NCBI GenBank assembly: GCA_949358305.1
Contig: OX442314.1
Span: forward strand, 19,709,060 to 19,773,059
Direction: 5' to 3'
Origin: Strigamia acuminata
Lineage: Eukaryota; Arthropoda; Chilopoda; Geophilomorpha; Linotaeniidae
Length of the DNA: 64,000 nt
Positions within the stretch are counted from its first letter, which is position 1, and each line of letters begins with the position of its first letter. The notes beneath the pieces are model-generated. The model was not told the origin of the DNA. It searched no databases and was given only the letters and a program-made list of their open reading frames with translations. The position numbers and the translations under genes were made by a program. Shown one piece after another: positions 36,501-49,260 of this stretch.

Positions 36501-39500
36501 ATGAAATGCAAATATTGAGAAATGTACTAATTTATACTTTCATAAATGTTTGCATTTTATTTTGCTAATTTAATCAAATTCACTTACCTAAATAAATGTT
36601 TTCTTTTTTATACTTCTTGTCTTCTTTTCTGAAAGCAAACATTTGAATTAGGAATTTCAATACTTTTAAATTTACTCAACGGCCGAGTGCTAAAAGCTGC
36701 CGCCCATTATAATTATTTAACAACAATGCCTAAAACAAGAATATAAATTAATAAATTTAAAAAAAAAATTAAAATTAGAATTAAAATTACATTAAAGGTA
36801 TCGGTGCAAATAAACATCACAAAACAACAAGTCGATAATTTAAGGCTAATTCACGTTAATGTGAAAAATTTGAGCTTAATTCAGCACGCATCAGCTCGTG
36901 GGACTTATATTCATTTAAAACTCGACCAAAACTCAACTAAAGCAAAGCATTTTTAAAGTACAGCTAAATAATCACAATTATTGTAAAGAAAATGGTTTGA
37001 AGTGGAAAGTACATTGAAGGTTTAGGGCAAAAGTCAGAGGTTACGTGAACAAGCCAAGAGAAGATTGCATATGTATTCAGATGTCCACGATAAGCAAAGG
37101 CAACTGCGAGGCCAGTGAAACCAATCACGAGCAAAGTTGGCAAGCTGTCACTACATCGGACTATTGATTAAGGGTGCGCTTCACGGCAGCTCACTCCTTT
37201 CATCAGATCTTGATGCGAGGGAAAGGAAGGAAAGGTCATTTGAGCAGGAATGTGATGTCGGTGCATACTTTAAATGCTTGATCATCTTGTGGTTTAGTGG
37301 GCAAAATATTTTTGCCTGAACTTTAGCCAACTTTTGAGTAGTGTCATCTTGCAATGAACACGTGTTTGAGTTCACGCTACATTACTCGTGGCTTGATGTC
37401 TTCACACATTATGCTTATGACCCGTGCTGCTCATAAATTTACCATCTGCTCCAGCTATATTTCTTTATATATGGTATGAATTTAAAGAAACCATATTTTT
37501 CTTTTCAAAACTTTCTCAACAATTTCCAAAAGTTTTTGTTTTAAATTATATTTCTATCTAATCAGCTTGAAAGCCTCGCCGGAAAAAAAGCTAAATGAAA
37601 CGAATCGCAAATTGCTGAAATAAATTATAAAATAGCAGCTAAAATATTGGGAAAATCGTGCTTAAATTGTGTTACGTTTGCAAATTAAAGTAGGTATATT
37701 CGTGTGTAAAATAAAAAGAAGCATAAAAGAAAAAAAGCATTTGCCATATCATCATAAAATTGAGCACATTTTATTACTGGTAATGTCCATCTAGTGGTCA
37801 TTAGGTGTCGCAATTTATTATGATCTGTTAATTTTATGCCGACTGTAGTGTATTGACTTCAGAACAAACTTGCGCTTGATTCTTTTCACTGGTGGCTTTA
37901 CGACCAAACGCAGTGACACAAGGCCATTACGGAAATTGAATTCTCGCTTAAAGCTCAGTCAAACGCAAAAAAAAATGAAGGCAACAACAAAACCAGAGTT
38001 AAAGAATCAATTAAATGTATCTGGCCTAAAGACAGAACATAAGAACTCATTCAAAAGAAGAAAAAAACATAAACAAACTAATTTTAATGTTGCATTAAAG
38101 TCGAAAACAATGAGGAAAAGATCAAGCAACTTTCTTTCATCCTGCCTGTCTAATTACTATTTTGTGCAATATCAGTCAAGAAGAAGGCAAACTGCTTTCA
38201 TGTGGGACTCGTTTCACTGATTTAATTGGTTGCACCGATAATTGAAATGCACATTGACATCACTCTATATCCTTGATGAGATGCCATTTAATTCCAAGCG
38301 ATGCAACAAATATAAATTAGAAAGTTGTTTTCTAGCAAAACTTCTGGTAGAAGGTCCATTGACATCGAAGCTCGGGGGAGTCATTCACGCATCGATTCCA
38401 GATTCATTATTATTTTACATTTAACAACCAAGACACAGATCGTACATTCTTAACAAATAATTGCCCGTACTCCATTACAAATATTTACACCCGTCTAATG
38501 TACATAAAAAAAAGCAATTTTAAAAAGAAGCCATGTAGAAAATTGTCATTTGTTGACTTCTCCATAAATTTCCATTTCAGCTGACTCTTGAAATCTCACA
38601 AACTGGATTATCCTAAACCTATCTAAAACCGTAAATTACAATCCCCCAGCAATCACCAGTTTGCAATTTTCTTTGCAATTACCCAAGGGGGTAAACCGAA
38701 ATGGCATCAGGTCGGAAATTAAGTCCTCAAGATGTCACATCTACGAAAGCACAATCAAAAGAAAAGATGTACTTTCCAAGTTCGTAAAGAAAAAACAGGA
38801 AAATAGCAACTTCAATTCGTTTTACATGCAAGTATACTTTTGAAGAAGAAAACCCATTTAACTCAGATGATTTTGTTCGTAAATGGGAAATACACGACGG
38901 CTATTTTGCTTAATCTGACTCATATTTCATCAAGCTAACAACGGATGACGACAAATGAGAAAATGATGTAAGACAGTAGAAGCTTCTTTCACTGATGGAT
39001 CATTCTGAAGGTTTTTCACGGTCCGTCTATTCCACTAAAGACCATTAGCGTCCTTAACGATGATTAAATGAGAGAACAAATCCAATTTATTGCATTATTA
39101 ATGTAGGATCGAGTTGTGGGATGAAAATTTCAAACTGCGTGAACAACGAGGTAAAAAATGCATTACGTAACATGTCATGATGACACGACAAATAAAATAC
39201 ACCAAAATAAAAATAACACAAGAAAAAATAAACATTATATTTTCCCTTTAAATTAATATTTCAAGAATATCATCTATAAATTATTTGTAAAAAAAAAAAA
39301 GAACTACCGGTAATTATTTCTCTAACTATTGCGATCCTTGTAACGTGAACTATTACTCATCCGTCTACATCTGTGACTTTTGGGATGGAACTCGACTTGA
39401 CACTGACCGATTACTCGTAAAACCAATGCACTAGTCCTGCTGTCATTGTATTTGGTTGGTGCTGGAATTCAAATGAATCACTGGTTTACCTCTGCCCCCA

Positions 39501-42500
39501 GAGAGGAGAAAAAACCAGTGCAACAACAAGTCGTCATATTATTTTTTTCCATTCACTTTTTTTCATTTGCCCCGTTATTTATTACGTCGCCACGTCCACT
39601 CGAACCACCCAACAAATCGTATGAAGTATTTCGAAAAATGCCACTTTCTTAGTTCAAGCCAAAGCGATCAATTTTAGAAAGCTGTAATGAAGACGCAAGT
39701 GCGTGTAAAACTCGTGAAAGAGCCATTCAAATGCACGGAGGTACTTGCGATCCACACTCGAAACGTTAAAACTTCAATTAAAATTGTCAGTCGTATAGCA
39801 TGGGGAGTACACCGAAACGACCTCGGTTGATAACCAAGGAACAGTTGAAATGTCCAAAACCAACCCATTTTCTAGCACGACAACATTTTTTCTCGCACGC
39901 ATGAGAGCATTTTACAATTTCTCTTTATTAATTCAAACCGTGGGTTTCTTCGCAAATTACAATTCACTCATCTTTTTGATGACCGCTTAAAGCCTTTTGC
40001 CACGAAGCAATGCTACGGCTGACATCACACAAGTGTTTATCTGACATTCTGTCCATTGCTTGTGCGTCTCCTCTCGGACGCATTCAGTCATCCCTTCTCG
40101 TCTTATCCTCTAGGGAAGCCGATGAAATCGAGATCACTGGATCTGCTACAGCGCCCGCGAGAAAGTGATCTATCAATCAAAGTCGTCTCTCATCTTGTCA
40201 ACTGAGGTGAGCAATATCATCACAAATTACTAATCCATCACCCATCAGTATGCATGAAAACTAACTATTTTTGGATTATCCTTTGCTTATTCGATTATAA
40301 TTTCATTGCACCTGTCAGTGATAATGAATTTTTTTCTCTTTTAATTCAAAAATTAATGCAAGCAGAATAACTGTAGGCTACGATTAAAGTCGTGCAATTG
40401 AAGTTTCGGGTGCTGCTGCACTAACTTGTAAGTTATTTCAGTTGGAAGAATTCATTATTAAACAGAAACCTGATCCAAATAAACGACGTTGGCTCTGAAG
40501 TTGGGTTCACCAACTTTACTAATTCAGTGTTGAAATGTAAGGTTAGATGAAGAAAAGTTTCTTTCATCCGGAACTAAAAAGAAATAATAAACCTAATCCT
40601 GAATAATTAGCTCTTGACAGATTTTAAATACTGTATGTTTTATTACCTTACTTGAAATCTTTAAATCATTAATTCACATTTAAAGTATCCTTTATTTTTC
40701 TTGCTACAATGTATGTTGACCTGAAAATTGAGTTTAAATAAGTTATGTTATTACTACGTAATAGGATATTATTAATTTAGCGCGTTTATACGTCACTTTA
40801 AATGGTAATCCGATTACGTCACAACAATTTTAATTGAAATTTAAGGCACGAGATGAGAAAAGCATAATTAATAGCTACGAATAAAACAGAGAACGTGTTT
40901 CTCGACCAGCAGATTCCAACTAAAGTCGTTAGGTCAAGACGCACTAATAAAGCATAAGCAAGACCTCCGGTTATTTACATACAAGTTGGTTTTAAACTGG
41001 AGTATAATTTGTTTCCCACAATTCGCACTAAACTCTTAGAAATAAAGAGAAAGCAAACAAACACGCATTAATTTATTCCAGACCATTCACACAATTCGAC
41101 CGTTATGAACTTGTGCTGGCCTTTCAAAGAAGTGGCCCTTAATCTTTGTCAACATAATAAAAGTTGGAAAAAAATGTTTTAAACATCATCTGGAGTATTC
41201 TATGAAACTATATTAAAAAGTCAAGTGGCACATCTTATACAACCGTGCCAAAGTTATTCTGGCCAAATAAATAAAGAAAAATTTCTGGATATAAAGTTGC
41301 AAGATTTTTATTTGAAAAATGTTCTTAAACATTAAAACTAAAATATTTTTTCTTGTATTTTACTGGGTAGCACTTCCTGACTGTCCAATAACCAATATTT
41401 CAGTCGGTTGCTCATGGAAGTACAAATAAAGTTATAAATAATTTAGAAAATTTGTCCGAAATCGAGGCAAGTTCCGAAGCTGATTCTGCGTGTTAAACGA
41501 CTTCATTAAGTACAGAGCTCATCCGGCTGGCAAAATTAAACTTGTTCTCAAGTCACTAGAGGGCGTGCTACAAGAATATCTGCACACCGGCCAGAGATTT
41601 ATAAGTTGAACCACTTTGCACCAGATGGCGCCAATGAGGAAGCAATCCTTGATTACAGCAAGCCACTCATAAACATGCACCAACGTATGGTGTCAAAAAT
41701 TAACCTCGTAATCTTCGAAGAGGCAAAAAAATGAGAAAACAGCGGAATGGAGACTGAAGGACAAAGAGGTTACCAACCTCAGGCTGCTCGTTTCATTCTG
41801 TGGAGGCTTGCAACCTGCAGACAAAGACAAGTCCAAATCAATTACTTGAGAAAGAGCACCAAAATCAATTTCATGGTGGTGACCTCTCTTGCTTCACCCC
41901 TTGAACCACTTCGAACAGTCACGTATATCTACTGCATTACTATTGCAATTTTCCAGATAGCTATCAAACATAAAAGCAAGGCACACTCAATATCATTTTT
42001 TAAGAAAAATTGATTTCTCAGTTATTGATTACACACGCCAATTCTAAAAAAAAGGAAATTTTTTTTTTTTTAAATAAATGCAATTCGAATCTACTTTAAT
42101 AGCTATTTAAATTCCAGATCAATAAATTTTATCGCACGCTGATTTTCCTTTTTGAAAATTATTGTTTTTCTATTGTAGCCAAAATCAATATAAATTAACT
42201 AAATATTTCAAAACAAAATTTGTATATTTAAAAAAATAAATAGAAAAAGTATGTACTTCATACATTTACCTATTACTATGCACAAATGTAGCCTGAAGTA
42301 CAGTACGTCACAGATCAAGGCATTATTAATAAGAAAAACTACCATTCAGCTCAAAGACTTGTATTACTAACAATTTTGCTCCTGCAAATGCCAACTTTAG
42401 CATTGATTTTTAGAAATGGGTCTTTTCTTTTTTATTTTCGTCCCATTTTTCCAGTCTGCAAAATTTCTTCTCATCATCCAACCTGTTATAAATCCACGTC

Positions 42501-45500
42501 ACAAATGCGCACTACCGAATATACTTGTTGGGGAAGTTGACAAATAATTCATTCCTTTGTCTTTTTCTCCAATATCCGTATGGCCGTCTTGCGTAATGAT
42601 GACACAGCTCCTGCTTTCAGTCAGTAGAAGAAACTAACGACGGGCCTACAATCACAACCCCCTCACTCGACACCAGACTCCAACTCGAATTATTACCTCC
42701 CATAGGAATAACACCCCCCACCCTATATTGGAAAAAAGAAAAAAAGAAGAAAGAGATGTAGATAGAAAAAAGTGCCTGCCAGTCTCTTCATCACAGTCAG
42801 AACGACCCTATATATTTTTTCTTCCGCCTAGAAGAAAAGAAAAAACTAATAAGATGCACGCTCCCCTAGCCCCGCCTACACTCTGCCTATTATTAAATTA
42901 AAGTACATGATTAAAAAAAAATCAGTTTAAATTAAAATAAAATATTTAAGCTTACTTCCACTTGCAGCGATTATTATTAAACTTTCAAACATGACGTCTT
43001 TTGACGATTTTTAATTACAATTGATAAATTTTCAAGTTAATGTCAATTCAAATAATCAATCAGTCCGTAGCGATATCGTATTAAAATTTTATAAAACACA
43101 GCAACAATAGTTATGTATGATTTACGAAGCAATCTATGTATCTAACCAATCGGAGCCCAAACAACAAAGTAAATATCCCTAGGGTTAAGCTGGACTGGTA
43201 GTAATCTCGAAGTGTATCCCCAGTGAAGAGCAGTACAACCCAATCAGAAACTTCCTAATTCCTCACGACAGGGATTTATACCTCTCTTCTTCCAATTAAG
43301 GGAAGGTGGAACATCGTATCTTTTCACTACCAACAGTTGCCACCAATTGACTAAACTAACACACAAAAAAGTTTACCAATATAAAATAATAATAACAATA
43401 ACAATAATTACTAATCACATAAGTTGGGTGATTTTATTAAATTAAAGTTTTTGAATAAATTTTTCCTGAAAATTAAAAATAGCGAGCCGACAAAGACGAA
43501 GTAAAGGCGCATTGATTTCTTTCGGAGCAGTAGTATCACTTGCAAAATTTATTGACGTGTTATTTTATTATCGCCGAAATCTGAATCTGTGGCTCCAAAA
43601 TGCCTCGCGAGAACTGACAGAACACACAGTCTTCCGGGGAAATGAGGCTTTGTGGTTTTCCATTCCTTGAACTGGTATTAAAAACTCAAAATATCTAAAA
43701 CTATTCTGAAATTAAATTTAAATGAATTTTTAATTTGTAATTCAAAACTTTAATTTGCTTTATGGTTTTGAAAAAAAAAAGTTGGAACGTGCTTCCGTAA
43801 TTTAATGATAACGATATAAAGTTAGTTTTCTACTAACAAAAAAAGAAAAACCACAAACTTTTTCGTATCTTACGTATAAGAAAATAAACTAATATCAATC
43901 TTTTGCCTTTTGTTTGTTGCAAACAAAAAGCACACAACACATAAATCAACCATTTTTTCACCTCAGCCCACTTATTGCGTTGATATATCGGTGATATAAA
44001 TTCATGATGCCAATATTTTAACAGTACAGCGCCTTTACAACTTCCATAACTAATAGCCCATTGCCATTGAAAAGAACTATAATTTAACCTTAACTTTAGT
44101 GCTTAAAAAGAAAAAAAACGAGAGGGAAATGCCCATACATTTTTCCATATAAATTATAAGATAAAACAACAAATAATTTCTCAATAACAATAGCATTACA
44201 TCTTACCGGGGAAAGATCATCATTTTCACACTTCTCTATCTGAAACAGAATGCACGCAAATTTTTTTCAAACGTTTCTGACAATAACATCTGCACTAGGA
44301 AAGTGATTTAGAAACTATTGGTAAAAATAAATTGTTTTAGTTTGTATAAACACGACATTAATTAATCGCATGAGCTATGGTCTATTTTCTACAAAATAAA
44401 AAAAGTTGTAACGTTTGTTTGTTCCAGCCAGAAACGTTAGTGCAATATACCAACACGAAGCTCTTGAACTAATTTAATTAGAACTCTATTCCTTTGATTG
44501 AACACTGCAGATATAAGCTTATATCTAGCTGTTGTTGAGGGTAGAGTTTCCACTAAACTTTTGAAACAAAATAAAGCGAAGAAAAAGATTTGCAAGTAAA
44601 ACTGAATAAACTCGTAGTTACTAGTATACGTCGAAGTGGTTCTTTATTCAAACTAAAATTAAAGCTATAATCAAGTGTGTTGTGGTGAGACCTAGCAAAG
44701 GGGCGAAATTTTACTAGGTTCATTATAGAAATGCAATATACCATAATCAACGTTGAAAAAATCAATAAAAACATTAAAGATTTACGATTTGTTGCCATCA
44801 GTTCCGTTTCAGTGACATCGGTCTCTTGTTCCTTACATTTTGCAGCACAATAAAATGAAAATGATGCCAAAATCAACATGAAAATCGAAAGCTATAATCT
44901 ATCGAATTAATTCTAAAACTTTGACACGAGTTCAGATTAAACCGCTTCAAATAATTCTTAGTGATTGAAACTTCTACCTTTAGTTTAACTCGAAATAACA
45001 ACACCAATCTGCAAAGCAGTTGATTCTATCCACGTTATCAACTGATGTTGCATCAATTGCGAAGTACGTTTGTTTTAGTCTCATGGCAACCACTTGTTTT
45101 TGGCGCCGAAATCAATGCTTGCAACTGTGTCGCACAAGTTAATTACCAAGTGGCGCCAAACCGCACGTGCAATCCATAATGCAGCGTTCGTCAAAAACAC
45201 CATACCAGTAGAGCAGTAGCACCTTCCTTTGACTCGTACGAGTCAGTGATTTTCTATTAGATTAAGATGAAAATCCCAAAAGCCCAAAAAACGTGACTCG
45301 CAAATTAGTGAGTACACTTTCCCAATAAACTTGTTACAAAGTTTACAAATCAACCGCAACGACCCACCACAAGGTTAAAATTTCCAAAACGAAAGAAAAA
45401 AAAACAATTTAACGAAACAATTTAAAAACTATCTCAAGTTTGTCGAAACTTTGAAACTTCTTTTGTTTGGCGTCTAATAAAATAGCTGCTCACTGCACAG

Positions 45501-45779
45501 TTGAGAGAATTTCTAGTTATATAGCATTCGCTGGTCAAAGAATGATCTTTGAGGCTTTCCCACATCACCCGCACGCCTCTAACTTACTTGTGGATTTATT
45601 GTGACGTGAGGTCGGTCAGTCGATATCCAACTAAGTTTAATTCTTCGCAAGATACAAGTTCTTTTCTTTATTCTTTTGTCATGTCCTGGTCGTAAAGTAC
45701 ACTTTTCTCTTTTTTACCTCAATACGGTAAAAAGGTAGGGGGCGCCTCTCATGCAATTGTTTCATTGGCCTACCTATCG
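33541..45779. other. Gene-poor AT-rich DNA
   Basis: I find no convincing exon, RNA gene or transposon in this stretch. All open frames are short, mostly Lys/Asn/Phe-rich as expected from AT-rich non-coding DNA, and none show splice-joined continuity or family motifs. Scattered GC-richer patches (for example 40,060-40,200 and 41,540-41,660) carry motifs such as agatggcgcc but no coding signal. It may be intergenic DNA or the long introns of a gene whose exons I failed to see. Confidence 0.5.
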
Positions 45780-45983
45780 CTAGGGAGCAGTGAGAAATAA
45801 AAGTCGTCGCCCGAGGGGTTTGCCCTGTAAAAGATGACGTCGTTGCAGTCTGATATTGGTACCAAGTGCGCGCGCGCTCGTAAACTGATCGCGGGGCCAA
45901 TTAAGGAAGCGCGCGTGGATGGCGTTCGCCTCCGCCCTATTGCACTCAAGTTTTTGAGCCACTGTCATCTCCAAGGCTTCCAT
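45780..45983 (-). other. CpG-rich patch with a 67-codon open frame
   Basis: A locally GC- and CpG-rich block (gcgcgcgcgctcg near 45870) holds a minus-strand frame starting MEALEMTVAQKLECN. The composition contrast with the flanks suggests a promoter or first exon, but I could not connect it by splicing to other exons and do not recognise the sequence. Confidence 0.2.
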
Positions 45984-48779
45984 CTCATTTTCTTGAAAGA
46001 TTTACATGACATATATAATTTTATATTTTTGAATATAAAAATGGATATAAAAATTGTAAATAGAATACGTAATGTTTATTGTAATGCGCATCAAAATTGA
46101 CACATGTAAGTACAAGTACAATCTACAAGTGCCACAACACACAGTTCGCATGAATATTTCAGTTGTCGCAAAATTAATAAAATAAAAAATTATTAAAAAA
46201 TATATATTTTATTAGATTTTTGCTATTTCAAAGTTTTTTGACGCGGAAAACATAAAATTTGAGTCTTTGCAAATATTAAAGCTCAAAAATAAAAATAAAA
46301 CACCTTAGAGAAAAAAGTTTGAAAGAATATTTTCCGATTGCGAAAAGTACGCATATATATTCCCAAATTGATATTTTTCTCACGTCCTTTTATCTTATTG
46401 GCATCACCCTTTGAGGTGCCAATGGTCGTCAGAAAATTTATTGCTAAATTACTGTGATAAAAAAAAATACCAAACCCAAGGTTCAGAGCGTATAGAGTCA
46501 AGCTAGAAATTGCTGCATAGAAACAACTGAAAAAGCTTTTGTGTAAATTCATATGTCACGTCAACAGACAGAAGTTTTCAAAATTCAATTGTAAGAAAAG
46601 GGTTGAGAAAATGAGTAAAAAAAAATAAAAGAGAACAACTTCAATTTTCTCTAGTGTGATGGGTCATTCATCTTGGGTGTGAGCGTGCTAGCTTCGCTTA
46701 TTCATCGCGCTGGAAATACTTGTCTCGAAATGTAGCCAATTTTCAACTTTGTACAGCGCCCTCTATATGTCATTTTCGCTGCGCACTCGTAACACTTTTG
46801 GAACTTTCCCAAATACTCTTCAACTGCAAAATTCCTCTTCGCAAATTATACATGAAACTGTTGATTCATTATTTTTCCTAAAACTCCCAAATTGCTTTGG
46901 GTGTTATCTAAGACGAAAACAAAAGCAAGTGTGTAAATTGAGAAGAAGTCTTAAGAGTCAATAAACGCATGCAAAATAAAGAAGAAACCTGCACCCTTGT
47001 TCTCATAAATCCAAGTATTTCAAGAGTACTTGAGATCAAAACCAAAAATTCGAGGATCCAACGCACTCTATAGTAGCAGTGAATCGATTGGCGTCCTCTT
47101 GAGGAATACCGAAGGGTTGAAAGACTCATTTCTCTTATGGGCAAACGTGTTTCTAATGCTCGTCGCGAAAGGACTATTGACACACCGTCCAAACTCACAT
47201 ATTACGCCTTTTCCCTCGTCTATTTGCTTTTGTTTGTGCAATATGAATTCCTAGCAGGGCCTAGCTTCCATTCGACTGTGAAAATCAGAATAATTTTTTT
47301 GCTCTGCATGCGGCTCCTTCAGAAGTAGAATTCAGAAATCAGAGGCAAACAGACGGACGGAAGGAAACTCACCAACATACCCCTTTAAAAAAACATTTCG
47401 TTTGGAAATGTTTACAAATTTAAATAGCAAACAAGAAATAGGTAGTTGTTAAAGAACAGTTGTGTCACTCAATTAGCATCTGCTTTGCTTACATCTAAGA
47501 GGCGTTTTGAATTGAATCCAATCTATTTGCACCTCGCATTGATTAACCCATCTGATCACGTGACTCACATATCTTTCCATTAAAGTCTCACTTACAAAAT
47601 TGCACCACTTATTTACATAAATCAATTACTCATTATTGTTGTTGGATTCATAAATTTGAATGGCAGTTCACCTGGTGCTTGAACACGCAACCCTCCTCCC
47701 ATCTTTTGCGGCGGTAACTTGGCACCGCAAACTGCTTCATTTCACTGATCAATTTGGCAAAAATAAATTGCAAATCACGCATCTAGGCGCAGACGAAATT
47801 ACACTGCTTAAACTAGTTTGGTAATAAAAATGCAAACACAAATTATACTTGGGAAATTAAAATGGCAACTTTAATTTTATTTTCAAGGCGCATTTAAAGT
47901 GATTACTCAATAAATAACATTTCCTTAAAGTTTAAAAAGAAATTTCAATTTGGTGCCTACTGTGAGATGTTGGTACGAGGGGCGTAGGGCGTTGATTGCA
48001 GGTGTGGCAGAGCGCACACCTTTTTCATTGCACTCACTATTTTCAACTGCGTTCAATCGATTTTCTTTTTTTGCTCTCGCTTTTCAAGCGAGTGAATGCA
48101 CGTAAATGTAAAAGATGGAGAATGTGGAAAGGCTGAATTCAAAGTGGCGCCAAGCACCAGTCACGAGCAGCACAATTCGTTATTTTTTCTTTCTTCCTCC
48201 AGATGGCGTTGCTACACGTAGAAAAGAAGCAGACAAAGTGAAAAGAGAAAAGTTTTCTCCCAGTGATTCAAAAACTTAATTTGTGTCACACACAAAAGCA
48301 AAATATAAATTGATGTTTTCACTTCGGAAATAATTGCAATTTACACTTAACGGTTGTTTGTAATCATGCGTTCAACTCAACCAGTAAAATGGTTCTAAAA
48401 ACTTTAGTTCACACACTTAATCTGATTTTTAACTGCCAAGAACTGCGACAATATCTGTGAAAAAGTGCTTTGACGCCGATTAAAGATTAAAGATTAAAGA
48501 TTAAAGGAAAATTTCAGTTTCTAAATTAACCAATGCACCTTACTCAAATATAATTAAAATTTTAGACTATTAAAATGAAAATTAGTTTCATTAAAATTCA
48601 AAATAAACAAAAAATAAAAAATACAAGATTAGTATTTTCGCTTTACACCCTTAAGTTAAGAAGTTCCATTAAGCGTCGCCTGTTGACATTTTCAGAAACC
48701 GCTAATAATTTAAACCAATCGGGATTTCACCGCAGGATTTCGGATCAATTATTTCAAAGTTGCAAAATGAAAAAATCAC
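45984..48779. other. Gene-poor AT-rich DNA with a heptamer tandem repeat
   Basis: No supported gene. A four-copy GATTAAA tandem repeat lies at 48478-48505. Short open frames around 46.9-47.3 kb overlap on both strands and show no family features. Confidence 0.5.
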
Positions 48780-49260
48780 AACAAGATGGCGGAAGTATGA
48801 AGCTAGGCACGTGCTTGAGGCACTTCCCGTGAGCCAGTGAAGCGCAGTCTATTTGTTCAGCATCAATTCATCTCGAGCGGAAAACAGCGCGCACAACGAC
48901 GAGTACGGGCGGGAGATGCCGCAGCTGGTTTTAGGGACGTTGCTTAGCAGTGCGGAAGTTGTCAATGGAAGACCCTCCCCTACACTCTCAAACACAAGTT
49001 TACTCTAATTGCCGAAGCACAAATTTGTCGAAACATTACAATTCGTGTGTTTTCCTCCGCGCCCTATTGCAAGCCACTAACGCCTCAATCGATTTACACC
49101 TCGTCACTTTTCGAATTTCCTCTGTCGGATGCTGACGCCTTCTTCCGCCTTGATATACGACCGTTCCTCGGGTGGTCGGCCGACCAGTGCCCTGACCGCG
49201 ATCCGCTGACATCCCTACAAACTGACCCCAAATCACCCACTTGAGACGAAAACTCGTGGG
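48780..49260. other. CpG-enriched patch, possible promoter or first exon
   Basis: This block is clearly richer in GC and CpG than its surroundings. It starts with caagatggcgga, a YY1-like motif often found at transcription start sites, and contains several short open frames on both strands. No frame is recognisable and no splice-linked partner was found, so this remains a compositional observation. Confidence 0.25.

Noticed and set aside
41554-41668. CTCF-like core (tcactagagggcg) and several agatggcgcc-type motifs here and at about 1490, 48200 and 60480
   Set aside because: Short degenerate matches are expected by chance over 64 kb; without a scored scan and binding data this is not evidence of insulators.
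44553-44879. Minus-strand 108-codon frame with a hydrophobic stretch that could be a signal peptide or membrane span
   Set aside because: AT-rich non-coding DNA readily yields Phe/Leu/Ile-rich frames; no family resemblance, promoter or splice support.
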